Shown here: piece by piece, positions 47,801 through 54,914 of the stretch
How the letters are laid out: the number at the start of each line of letters is the position of its first letter
Position numbering within the stretch: the stretch's first letter is position 1
DNA from: Polaribacter septentrionalilitoris
GTDB taxonomy: Bacteria > Bacteroidota > Bacteroidia > Flavobacteriales > Flavobacteriaceae
Assembly: GCF_009832745.1 (NCBI RefSeq)
Contig: NZ_VRMJ01000041.1
Location: forward strand, 67,001 to 131,000
DNA: 64,000 bases
Direction of reading: 5' to 3'
Program-made: the position numbers and the translations under genes
The notes under the pieces: model-generated
What the model saw: only the letters and a program-made list of their open reading frames with translations
Database searches by the model: none
Told to the model about the DNA's origin: nothing

Positions 47801-48221
47801 TTCAATGCCAGCAGTTTACGATTTAGAAAAACATATGAATGGAAAAGAGGATGAAATAGGAACCATAATAGCACAACAATACGATTTAATCTTAAATGGT
47901 TATGAAATTGGTGGAGGTTCTGTTCGTGCACATAAATCAGAAATTTTAGAAGCGACCTATAAAAATATGGGTTACAATAAAGAAGAAATGATTAAAAGTG
48001 TAGGTACGATGTACAAAGCTTTTCAGTATGGAGCACCACCTCATGGAGGAATTGCTTGGGGTGTAGATCGTTTAATGATGATTTTAGAAAAGAAAGCTTC
48101 AATTAGAGAAGTAATGGCTTTCCCTAAAACAGGAACATCAGAAGATTTATTATTCAATGCACCTTCAATTTTATCTGATAAAAAAGTAGAAGAAATGAAT
48201 GTGCAGATTGTTAGAAAATAA
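44880..48221 (+). CDS. Fused GatB amidotransferase subunit and aspartyl-tRNA synthetase
   Basis: One 1113-residue frame joins two enzymes. Residues 1-477 are GatB: [22 protein letters not shown] with the zinc Cys pairs (CSC and CSVC), [20 protein letters not shown], and a C-terminal YqeY-like helical domain ending about 477. Residues 478-513 are a linker rich in Asn, Gln, Lys and Thr. From about 518 there is a full bacterial AspRS: anticodon OB-fold with [20 protein letters not shown], motif 1 near 660, motif 2 [16 protein letters not shown] near 739, the GAD insert, and motif 3 [14 protein letters not shown] near 1055. The chain would charge tRNA(Asn) with Asp and hand it to GatA-GatC for amidation. 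The fused chain also has to serve tRNA(Asp) unless another aspS exists. Confidence 0.94.
   Translation: [1113 protein letters not shown]
46311..46420 (+). other. DNA encoding the GatB-AspRS linker, with 14-base tandem repeat
   Basis: AACTAAAAACCAAG occurs at 46343-46356 and again, with one change, at 46357-46370. A unit of 14 is not a multiple of three, so it repeats in DNA but not in protein. AACTAAAAACCA also occurs in the non-coding spacer before trpA (54889-54900). This suggests that the linker was once intergenic DNA. Confidence 0.6.
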
Positions 48222-48231
48222 ACCTAGCTAT

Positions 48232-48258
48232 CCTGCAAGGTTTTCAAAACCTTGTAGG
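48232..48258. repeat. Short palindrome after the gatB-aspS fusion
   Basis: CCTGCAAGGTTTT and AAAACCTTGTAGG are inverted around a single C with 12 of 13 matches. There is no T tract. I recall similar palindromes between genes in Flavobacteria. It begins ten bases after the stop codon and could protect the 3' end of the message or weakly terminate it. Confidence 0.65.
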
Positions 48259-48314
48259 TATTGGTTTTAAGGATTTGTTGGTTTAAGTTTTTATAAAATA
48301 TTTAAGAGCAAAGG

Positions 48315-48345
48315 TTGTTTAATTTAAAAATCTATGCTATTTTTG
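48315..48345 (+). promoter_or_regulatory. Complete promoter of the trp operon
   Basis: TTG (48315-48317), a 20-base spacer and TATTTTTG (48338-48345) match the consensus. Transcription would begin near 48350, only a few bases before the leader ATG at 48356. Confidence 0.65.
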
Positions 48346-48355
48346 TAATTCAATT

Positions 48356-48406
48356 ATGAAAAATAATACAAAAAATACATGGTGGTGGAACTCTCTTAAT
48401 TCATAA
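48356..48406 (+). CDS. trpL: Trp leader peptide
   Basis: The 16-codon frame reads MKNNTKNTWWWNSLNS with three consecutive TGG codons at 48380-48388 and a TAA stop. It lies between the trp promoter and an attenuator terminator, upstream of trpE. Low charged tRNA(Trp) would stall the ribosome on the Trp codons and favour transcription of the operon. The message has nearly no untranslated leader before the ATG. Confidence 0.88.
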   Translation: MKNNTKNTWWWNSLNS

Positions 48407-48469
48407 GTGAGAATAAAACCTATATGTAAACAATATAAAAAAAGGCTTATCTCACGATAAGCCTTTTTT
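48407..48469 (+). promoter_or_regulatory. Transcription attenuator of the trp operon
   Basis: Directly after the leader stop codon, GTGAGA (48407-48412), TAA and CC (up to 48420) can pair with GG, TTA and TCTCAC at 48444-48455 as an antiterminator. The competing terminator uses GGCTTATC (48444-48451). A ribosome at the stop codon would cover 48407-48418 and force termination; a ribosome stalled at the Trp codons leaves it free. Confidence 0.78.
48437..48469 (+). terminator. Attenuator terminator of the trp operon
   Basis: An A run and GGCTTATC (48444-48451), loop TCAC, then GATAAGCC (48456-48463) and six T residues form a strong rho-independent hairpin. Confidence 0.92.
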
Positions 48470-48481
48470 CAATTAAAACAG

Positions 48482-48555
48482 TGTCATCTCGAGCGCAGTC
48501 GAGAGGTCATTAAAATAAAGAGAAAAAAATGTTCTCGACTGCGCTCGAACTGACA
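48482..48555. repeat. Palindromic intergenic repeat, copy D (long-arm type)
   Basis: TGTCATCTCGAGCGCAGTCG and following bases (48482-48505) are inverted against 48532-48555 with about 21 of 24 matches. The outer ends TGTCA-TCGAG resemble repeat copies A to C. It lies between the trp attenuator and trpE, so the trpE ATG comes eight bases after a stable hairpin in the message. Confidence 0.75.
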
Positions 48556-48562
48556 ATCAGTT

Positions 48563-49954
48563 ATGAATAAAATAAAATTTAAGACATTATCGAAAACTAA
48601 GATTGCAGATACAATAACTCCTGTTGGTTTGTATTTACGTTTTAGAGATACATATGCGAACACGCTTTTATTAGAAAGTTCAGATTATCACAGCAAAGAA
48701 GAAAGTTTTTCTTTTATTGCGATAGAACCTGTGGTAACCATCAAAGCAGAAAATCATCATTTGAGTTTTTCTCATAAAGGACTACAACTTGCTAATGAAA
48801 AAATTGATAAAAATTTCAATACTATTTTCGAAAATTATAGTCAAGCTATTGATTTAGACTGTCCTGCAGAATTAAAATCCTTTAATGGTTTGTATGGTTA
48901 CACTACTTATGATTCTGTGCAGTATTTCGAAAATATTTCTTTAACTGTCGATGATGCTCCATCTGCAATTCCTTTGATGCAGTATAGTTTTTATAGATTT
49001 ATTATTGCAATCAATCATTTTAATGACGAAATGACATTGATAGAAAATATTGAAGAAGGTACAGAATCTCGAATCAGAGAAATTCAGACAATTATAGATG
49101 CACAAGCTTTCAATACACAAAAATTTGAAATTGTTGGAGAAGAAACCTCTAACGTGAAAGGTGAGGAGTTTATCGAGTATGTAAAAAAAGCAAAATCACA
49201 CTGTAAAAGAGGAGATGTTTTTCAGTTGGTATTATCGCGTCAATTTCAACAAAAATTTAAAGGAGATGAATTCAATGTTTACAGGGCATTACGTTCTATA
49301 AATCCTTCACCATATTTATTCTTTTTCGATTATGGTTCTTTTAAGTTGATGGGATCTTCTCCTGAAGCACAAATTAAAATTACTCAAGGAAGAGCTACTA
49401 TCAACCCAATTGCAGGAACCTTCAGAAGAACAGGAGATATGGCAAAAGACATTCAATTGGGTAAAAAATTATCCGCAGACAAAAAGGAAACTGCAGAACA
49501 TGTAATGTTGGTAGATTTAGCTCGAAACGATTTAAGCAAGCATGCAGATAATGTAGAAGTTGAAGTGTTTAAAGAAGTACAATATTTTAGTCATGTAATT
49601 CATCTAGTATCTACAGTTTCAGGAAAGTTAAAAGGTAATCCAATAGAAATTGTAGGTGATACTTTTCCTGCAGGTACTTTAAGTGGTGCACCAAAATACA
49701 AAGCTATGCAACTGATTGATACCTATGAAAATCAATCACGTGGTTTTTATGGAGGAGCAGTAGGAATTATTGGGTTAGATGGTTCAGTAAATTTAGCCAT
49801 TGCAATCCGATCTTTTGTGAGTAAAAATAAGACCTTGTATTATCAAGCAGGAGCAGGAATTGTAATTCATTCAGACGAAGAAAAAGAATTACAAGAAGTA
49901 AATAATAAGTTAGCAGCGTTAAAAAAAGCGTTGATTTTAGCAGAGAATATTTAG
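48563..49954 (+). CDS. trpE: Anthranilate synthase component I
   Basis: TrpE with TrpG converts chorismate to anthranilate, the first step of tryptophan synthesis. The 463-residue protein has the feedback-site region LLLESSDYHSKEESFSF (about 31-48), where tryptophan binds in known enzymes. The chorismate-binding core follows: FQLVLSRQF, INPSPYLFF, GSSPEAQIK, INPIAGTFRRTGD, MLVDLARNDLSK, GTLSGAPKYKAMQLID. It is the first structural gene behind the attenuator. Its TAG stop codon lies in the left end of a repeat (49951-50035). Confidence 0.96.
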   Translation: MNKIKFKTLSKTKIADTITPVGLYLRFRDTYANTLLLESSDYHSKEESFSFIAIEPVVTIKAENHHLSFSHKGLQLANEKIDKNFNTIFENYSQAIDLDCPAELKSFNGLYGYTTYDSVQYFENISLTVDDAPSAIPLMQYSFYRFIIAINHFNDEMTLIENIEEGTESRIREIQTIIDAQAFNTQKFEIVGEETSNVKGEEFIEYVKKAKSHCKRGDVFQLVLSRQFQQKFKGDEFNVYRALRSINPSPYLFFFDYGSFKLMGSSPEAQIKITQGRATINPIAGTFRRTGDMAKDIQLGKKLSADKKETAEHVMLVDLARNDLSKHADNVEVEVFKEVQYFSHVIHLVSTVSGKLKGNPIEIVGDTFPAGTLSGAPKYKAMQLIDTYENQSRGFYGGAVGIIGLDGSVNLAIAIRSFVSKNKTLYYQAGAGIVIHSDEEKELQEVNNKLAALKKALILAENI

Positions 49955-50035
49955 GGCGTTTTAACGGGCTTTCATTACTCGCTTTTTTTGAGAAAAACAA
50001 AAAAGAGCTCAAACAGGCCATTCAATCCCTAACGC
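49951..50035. repeat. Palindromic spacer repeat overlapping the trpE stop codon
   Basis: The ends TTAGGGCGTT and ATCCCTAACGC share inverted TTAGGG/CCCTAA, and inside are CTCGCTTTTTTTG and CAAAAAAGAG arms. I recall larger relatives of this element between genes in Flavobacteria (GGGC...CGCT...CAATCCCTAACGC), so this may be a shortened copy. The trpE stop TAG (49952-49954) is part of its left end. Confidence 0.55.
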
Positions 50036-50109
50036 AGATTGAGCATTTTAATAAAGATTTGTAAACAATTAAACAAATCCACAATTAAACGATTACACAA
50101 CAAAAAAAT

Positions 50110-50688
50110 ATGAAAATATTAATTTTAGACAATTACGATTCATTTACCTATAACTTAGTTCATATGGTTGAGAAAATTACAGGAAACTTTCCTGCAGTTT
50201 TTAGAAATGATGAAATCAGTATCGCAGATGTTGGAAATTACGACATTATTATGTTATCTCCAGGTCCAGGGATTCCAGATGAAGCAGGAATTTTAAAAGA
50301 AGTAATTAAAACTTACGCGGGTAAAAAACCAATATTTGGAGTGTGTTTAGGCTTACAAGCCATTACAGAAGTTTTCGGAGGAAAAATCATCAATTTAGAT
50401 GACGTATTTCACGGAGTAGCCACAGAAATGAGGGTCACAAACCCATCAGCTACCATTTTTAAAGAGGTTTCAGAAACGTTTATGGCAGCTCGTTATCACT
50501 CATGGTCAGCTACAGATGAAGGGTTCCCAAACGAATTAAAAGTAACTGCAAGAGATGAAGATGGAGGAATTCAAGCTATAGAACATCAAGCCTATAATAT
50601 TTCAGCGGTTCAATTTCACCCAGAATCTATTTTAACTGATGTTGGTGAGCAATTGGTTACAAATTTTATTAATAGTGTAAAAAAGTAA
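50110..50688 (+). CDS. trpG: Anthranilate synthase component II (glutamine amidotransferase)
   Basis: TrpG supplies ammonia from glutamine to TrpE. The 192-residue class I amidotransferase has LILDNYDSFTYNLVHMVE at the start, the oxyanion region LSPGPGIPDEAG, the nucleophile Cys in FGVCLGLQAI (near 81), and the His-Glu pair in VQFHPESILTD (near 170). As in many bacteria it could also serve p-aminobenzoate synthase, since I see no second copy in the window. The 155-base gap after trpE holds the repeat at 49951-50035. Confidence 0.95.
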   Translation: MKILILDNYDSFTYNLVHMVEKITGNFPAVFRNDEISIADVGNYDIIMLSPGPGIPDEAGILKEVIKTYAGKKPIFGVCLGLQAITEVFGGKIINLDDVFHGVATEMRVTNPSATIFKEVSETFMAARYHSWSATDEGFPNELKVTARDEDGGIQAIEHQAYNISAVQFHPESILTDVGEQLVTNFINSVKK

Positions 50689-50767
50689 TCAAGTTAAAAG
50701 TTTATAAAGTTTTGAGTAAGCATACTTTTACACTTTATTACTTTCAAACTTTAAGAACTTTATAGAA

Positions 50768-51754
50768 ATGAAAGCAATTTTAAACAAACTATACAATCAC
50801 GAAAGGTTATCTAAATCTGAGGCTAAACAAATCTTAATTGATATTGCAGCAGAGAAATATAATGACGCTCATTTAGCTTCATTTATGACGGTTTTTATGA
50901 TGCGCCCAATTACAGTTGATGAACTTTCAGGATTTAGAAACGCCTTAAAAGAATTGGCTATAAAAGTCGATTTTTCTGATTACAATACCATTGATATCGT
51001 TGGAACTGGAGGAGATGGAAAAGACACCTTCAATATCTCAACATTAACCTCTTTTATTGTTGCAGGAACAGGACAGAAAGTGGCAAAACATGGTAATTAT
51101 TCTGTGTCTTCACAATCTGGTTCTTCTGATATGTTAGAGAGTTTTGGGTATCAATTTACAAATGATGAAAACACTTTAAAGCAACATTTAGATAAAGCAA
51201 ACATTTGTTTTTTACATGCGCCAAAATTTCATCCAGCAATGAAAGCTGTTGGGTCAACAAGAAAAGCGCTAAAGTTGAAAACGTTTTTTAACATGTTAGG
51301 GCCTTTGGTAAACCCGAGTTCGCCTAAAAATCATATGTTAGGAACTTTTAATTTAGAGGTTGCGCGTTTGTACAATTACATTTTACAAGAAGAAAATATC
51401 AATTACGGAATTATTCATGCTTTAGATGGCTATGATGAAATTTCTTTAACAAGCGGATTTAAAATTTTCACAAAACAAGGAGAGCAGTTAATTAATCCAG
51501 AAGATTTAGGTCAGAAAAGAATTCAACAATCAGAAATTTTTGGAGGAAATAATGTAGCAGATGCTGCAAAAATTTTTAAAACCATTTTAGAAGGAAATGG
51601 AACTGAAGCTCAAAATAATGTGGTATTAACCAATGCTGCTTTCGCATTAACAATTGTTGATGAAAATAAAGGTTTTGAGAATGCTTTTAAGGAAGCAAAA
51701 GATTCTTTGTTTGGAGGTAAAGCAAAAGAATGTTTACAGAAATTAGTAAAATAA
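50768..51754 (+). CDS. trpD: Anthranilate phosphoribosyltransferase
   Basis: TrpD transfers ribose-5-phosphate from PRPP to anthranilate. The 328-residue product shows the PRPP-binding loop VGTGGDGKDTFNIST (near 78-92), HGNYSVSSQSGSSDMLE, and the anthranilate-binding LHAPKFHPAMKAVGSTRKAL with LNMLGPLVNPSSP (here FFNMLGPLVNPSSP). Length is typical. An AT-rich spacer of 79 bases precedes it and repeat copy B follows ten bases after the stop. Confidence 0.95.
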   Translation: MKAILNKLYNHERLSKSEAKQILIDIAAEKYNDAHLASFMTVFMMRPITVDELSGFRNALKELAIKVDFSDYNTIDIVGTGGDGKDTFNISTLTSFIVAGTGQKVAKHGNYSVSSQSGSSDMLESFGYQFTNDENTLKQHLDKANICFLHAPKFHPAMKAVGSTRKALKLKTFFNMLGPLVNPSSPKNHMLGTFNLEVARLYNYILQEENINYGIIHALDGYDEISLTSGFKIFTKQGEQLINPEDLGQKRIQQSEIFGGNNVADAAKIFKTILEGNGTEAQNNVVLTNAAFALTIVDENKGFENAFKEAKDSLFGGKAKECLQKLVK

Positions 51755-51763
51755 AAGATCAAT

Positions 51764-51864
51764 GTCAGTTCGAGTGAATTTTGAGGAACGAAAAATTTGT
51801 ATCGAGAACAATTGAGACTTCTCGATACAATTTTCTCCTAACGTCGAAAATCACTCGAAGTGAC
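51764..51864. repeat. Palindromic intergenic repeat, copy B
   Basis: GTCAGTTCGAGTG (51764-51776) and CACTCGAAGTGAC (51852-51864) are inverted with 12 of 13 matches. TTGTATCGAGAA and TTCTCGATACAA form an inner hairpin. Copy A at 21439-21547 has the same plan. Confidence 0.78.
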
Positions 51865-51877
51865 AAAATCATATAAA

Positions 51878-52048
51878 ATGAAAAAAAAGAAAAACAATTT
51901 AATTCTAATAATTCCAGCATTCTTGTTGATGGGAGCTGCAATTGGAGTGCAAACTCAATCAATAATTAAACAAGCTATCATAGGCTTAATTGTTGGGGTT
52001 ATTGTTTACTTTTTTTTGATTTACAGAAATAAGAAATTTAATAAATAA
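51878..52048 (+). CDS. Small two-helix membrane protein between trpD and trpC
   Basis: The 56-residue product begins MKKKKNNLILIIPAFLLMG and has two membrane segments (about 8-25 and 36-52) with basic ends (YRNKKFNK). I do not recognise a family. It lies inside the trp operon between trpD and trpC, with repeat copy B 14 bases before its start and half-copies C directly behind its stop. That layout suggests that it arrived with, or is carried between, the repeats. It has no obvious part in tryptophan synthesis. Confidence 0.6.
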   Translation: MKKKKNNLILIIPAFLLMGAAIGVQTQSIIKQAIIGLIVGVIVYFFLIYRNKKFNK

Positions 52049-52053
52049 AAATG

Positions 52054-52153
52054 TTCTCGATACAATTTTCTCATAAAATCGAAAATTACTCGAACTGACA
52101 TGCGTATTGTCACATCGAGTGAATTTGTGAAGAATGAACAAATTTGTATCGAG
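52054..52153. repeat. Palindromic intergenic repeat, copy C (two half-elements)
   Basis: A right half (TTCTCGATACAATTTTCTC to ACTCGAACTGACA, 52054-52100) is followed by a left half (GTCACATCGAGTGAA to TTTGTATCGAGA, 52109-52153). The halves are in the reverse order of copies A and B. Together with copy B they flank the small membrane-protein gene. Confidence 0.7.
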
Positions 52154-52172
52154 ATGATTTATAAAATAAGAA

Positions 52173-52961
52173 ATGACTATACTCGATAAAATAATCGCAT
52201 TTAAAAAGAAGGAAGTTGCTAAAATCAAAGCAGATGTTCCTTTAAAGAAATTAGTAGAGAGTCCGAAGTTTAACAGAACGCCATTATCTTTAAAAAAATC
52301 ATTATTAGAAGTTGGTTCAACAGGCATTATTGCTGAGTTTAAACGTCAGTCTCCATCTAAAGGAATTATTAATGATAAAGCAACTATTGCAGAGGTAACT
52401 AATGGGTATTTAGATGCTAATGTAGCTGCACAATCTATTTTGACTGATACTTCATTTTTTGGAGGAACAATGGCAGATTTAATGGAAGCAAGAGTCATCA
52501 ATCAATCAAAACCTATTTTAAGAAAAGATTTTGTAGTGGATGGATTCCAAATTGTAGAAGCTAAAGCGATTGGTGCAGACGTAATTTTATTAATTGCCTC
52601 TTGCTTAACATCAACAGAATTGAAAAACTACGGAAATTTAGCAACAGATTTAGGATTGAGTGTTTTATACGAAGTACACACTCAAGAAGATTTAGACAAG
52701 ATTAATGATTTGGATAATAAAATTATCGGAATTAATAATAGAAACCTAAAAACGTTTGAAGTTGATTTAGAGCATTCTATCAAATTAGCAAATCAAATTC
52801 CTGATACTTCTATAAAGGTTTCAGAAAGTGGAATTTCTGATCCTAAAATTATTACAGGTTTAAAAGAGTTTGGTTTTCAAGGATTTTTAATTGGAGAAAA
52901 TTTTATGAAAGAAGAAAACCCAGGGGAAGCTTGTCAAGATTTTATCAATCAAATTAGATAA
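52173..52961 (+). CDS. trpC: Indole-3-glycerol-phosphate synthase
   Basis: TrpC closes the indole ring from the product of TrpF. The 262-residue TIM barrel shows AEFKRQSPSKGII with the catalytic Lys, VLRKDFVVDGFQIVEAKAIGADVILLI (as ILRKDFVVDGFQ), GINNRNLKTFEVD and KVSESGISDP. All are family signatures. The trpF start follows one base after its stop codon. It is separate from TrpF, unlike the fused enzyme of enterobacteria. Confidence 0.96.
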   Translation: MTILDKIIAFKKKEVAKIKADVPLKKLVESPKFNRTPLSLKKSLLEVGSTGIIAEFKRQSPSKGIINDKATIAEVTNGYLDANVAAQSILTDTSFFGGTMADLMEARVINQSKPILRKDFVVDGFQIVEAKAIGADVILLIASCLTSTELKNYGNLATDLGLSVLYEVHTQEDLDKINDLDNKIIGINNRNLKTFEVDLEHSIKLANQIPDTSIKVSESGISDPKIITGLKEFGFQGFLIGENFMKEENPGEACQDFINQIR

Positions 52962-52962
52962 C

Positions 52963-53652
52963 ATGAAACTAAAAGTTTGTGGAATGAAATACATAGACAA
53001 TATTCAGCAGACTGCTGAATTAAACCCTGATTATTTAGGGTTTATTTTCTATGAAAAATCGAAAAGAAATTTTGAAGGGATCATTCCAGAACTTCCTAAA
53101 GAAATTAAAAAAACTGGTGTTTTTGTGAATGAAATTCCTGAAATTTTAGTTTCTATGATAGAAGAATATCAATTGGATGCAATTCAATTGCATGGAGATG
53201 AATCTGTGGAATATATCAAGTCAATAAGAGAACAATTAGAGTTTAGTAGAACCTCTTTTATTGAACAAAACAAAGGACGAAAAAAGGTTAAAAAGCCAAA
53301 GTCATATCAAAATCTAGAAATCATAAAAGTTTTCGGAATTAAAGATGAATTTAACTTTGATGTGTTACAACCTTATTTAGAAGAAGTAGATTACTTTTTG
53401 TTTGATACTAAAGGAAAAGAAAGAGGAGGAAATGGAACTAAATTTGATTGGTCTGTTTTAGAACAATATCCTTTTGAAAAACCATTTTTTCTAAGTGGTG
53501 GGATTGGTCCAGAAGATATAGAACAAATCCAAATAGTAAGAAAAACAAATTTACCTATTTATGCGTTAGATGTAAATAGTAAATTTGAAATAAAACCAGG
53601 GTTAAAAAATACTAATGAAGTTAAAAACTTCAAGAATAAATTAGAAATATGA
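52963..53652 (+). CDS. trpF: Phosphoribosylanthranilate isomerase
   Basis: TrpF isomerises phosphoribosylanthranilate to CdRP. The 229-residue product has [13 protein letters not shown] with the catalytic Cys, [30 protein letters not shown] and the phosphate site [12 protein letters not shown] with [15 protein letters not shown]. It carries a basic insert ([14 protein letters not shown], about 103-116) that shorter homologues lack. The stop codon overlaps the trpB start in ATGA (53649-53652), a sign of coupling. Confidence 0.94.
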   Translation: MKLKVCGMKYIDNIQQTAELNPDYLGFIFYEKSKRNFEGIIPELPKEIKKTGVFVNEIPEILVSMIEEYQLDAIQLHGDESVEYIKSIREQLEFSRTSFIEQNKGRKKVKKPKSYQNLEIIKVFGIKDEFNFDVLQPYLEEVDYFLFDTKGKERGGNGTKFDWSVLEQYPFEKPFFLSGGIGPEDIEQIQIVRKTNLPIYALDVNSKFEIKPGLKNTNEVKNFKNKLEI

Positions 53653-54833
53653 AATCACAATTTCAGCCAGATGAAAACGGATATTTTGGACAATTTGGAG
53701 GAGCATTTATTCCAGAATTATTATATCCAAATGTCAAAGAATTAGAAGATAATTACATTCAAATTATAGAATCTGAGGAATTTCAAACGGAATACAAATC
53801 GTTATTAAAAGATTATGTTGGCAGGCCAACACCTTTGTATTTTGCAAAACGTTTGTCAGAAAAATATGGAGCGCATATTTACCTAAAACGCGAAGATTTA
53901 AATCATACAGGAGCACATAAAGTAAACAATACTGTTGGTCAAATTTTGATTGCAAAAAAGTTAGGAAAAACCAACATTATTGCAGAAACAGGTGCAGGTC
54001 AGCATGGAGTGGCTACAGCAACTGTTTGTGCCTTAATGGGGTTAGATTGTACTGTTTTTATGGGTGAAAAAGATATTGAGCGTCAAGCACCAAATGTTGC
54101 TAGAATGAAAATGTTAGGTGCAAAAGTTGTTGCAGCAACATCAGGTTCTAAAACCTTGAAAGACGCTACCAATGAAGCGATTCGTTATTGGATTCAAAAC
54201 CCTGAAACGTTTTATTTGATTGGTTCTGTAGTTGGCCCTCATCCTCATCCAGATATGGTAGCAAGATTGCAAGCTATAATTTCAGAAGAAATGAAATGGC
54301 AGTTGAAAGAAAAAACAGGAAAAGAAAATCCGGATACGATTATTGCTTGTGTTGGTGGAGGTTCTAATGCTGCAGGAGCATTTTATCATTATTTTGATGA
54401 TGAAGAGGTAGAATTAGTAGCTGTTGAAGCTGCAGGTTTAGGCGTAAATTCTGGAGAAAGTGCTGCAACTTCTCAATTAGGTGAAGTAGGGATTATTCAT
54501 GGTTCTAAAACCATTTTAATGCAAGATGATTATGGACAAATTGTAGAGCCTTATTCAATTTCTGCAGGTTTAGATTATCCAGGAGTTGGTCCGTTACATG
54601 CCTATTTGTATGAAAGTGGTAGAGCAACTTTTTTAAATGCAACAGATAAAGAAGCATTAACTGCTGCTTATGAATTGACTAAGATAGAAGGTATTATTCC
54701 TGCATTAGAAACTGCTCATGCTTTAGCGGTTTTACCAAAAATGGATTTGAAAAAAGATCAAGTTGTGGTCATCAATTTATCAGGTAGAGGTGATAAAGAT
54801 TTAGAAACTTATATTAAACACCTTAAAGAATAG
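53649..54833 (+). CDS. trpB: Tryptophan synthase beta chain
   Basis: TrpB joins indole and serine with pyridoxal phosphate. The 394-residue product contains the PLP Lys in [17 protein letters not shown] (near 81-97), [22 protein letters not shown], and the phosphate loop [15 protein letters not shown], then LVAVEAAG and ALETAHALA. This is the classic TrpB1 type that works with TrpA. It overlaps trpF by four bases. Confidence 0.97.
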   Translation: MKSQFQPDENGYFGQFGGAFIPELLYPNVKELEDNYIQIIESEEFQTEYKSLLKDYVGRPTPLYFAKRLSEKYGAHIYLKREDLNHTGAHKVNNTVGQILIAKKLGKTNIIAETGAGQHGVATATVCALMGLDCTVFMGEKDIERQAPNVARMKMLGAKVVAATSGSKTLKDATNEAIRYWIQNPETFYLIGSVVGPHPHPDMVARLQAIISEEMKWQLKEKTGKENPDTIIACVGGGSNAAGAFYHYFDDEEVELVAVEAAGLGVNSGESAATSQLGEVGIIHGSKTILMQDDYGQIVEPYSISAGLDYPGVGPLHAYLYESGRATFLNATDKEALTAAYELTKIEGIIPALETAHALAVLPKMDLKKDQVVVINLSGRGDKDLETYIKHLKE

Positions 54834-54914
54834 TTAAAAGTTCTAAAGTTGAATGTTATAAAGTTTGATGTGATCACAAATAACTATCAACTAAAAACCA
54901 TTAACCAAAAAATT

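Noticed and set aside
48232..48258. Palindrome after the gatB-aspS fusion as a terminator
   Set aside because: The stem is good but no T tract follows, so I list it as a repeat.
54849..54914. 22-residue N-terminal extension of TrpA
   Set aside because: The extension is low-complexity spacer DNA; TrpA homologues begin at the position of the ATG at 54915.
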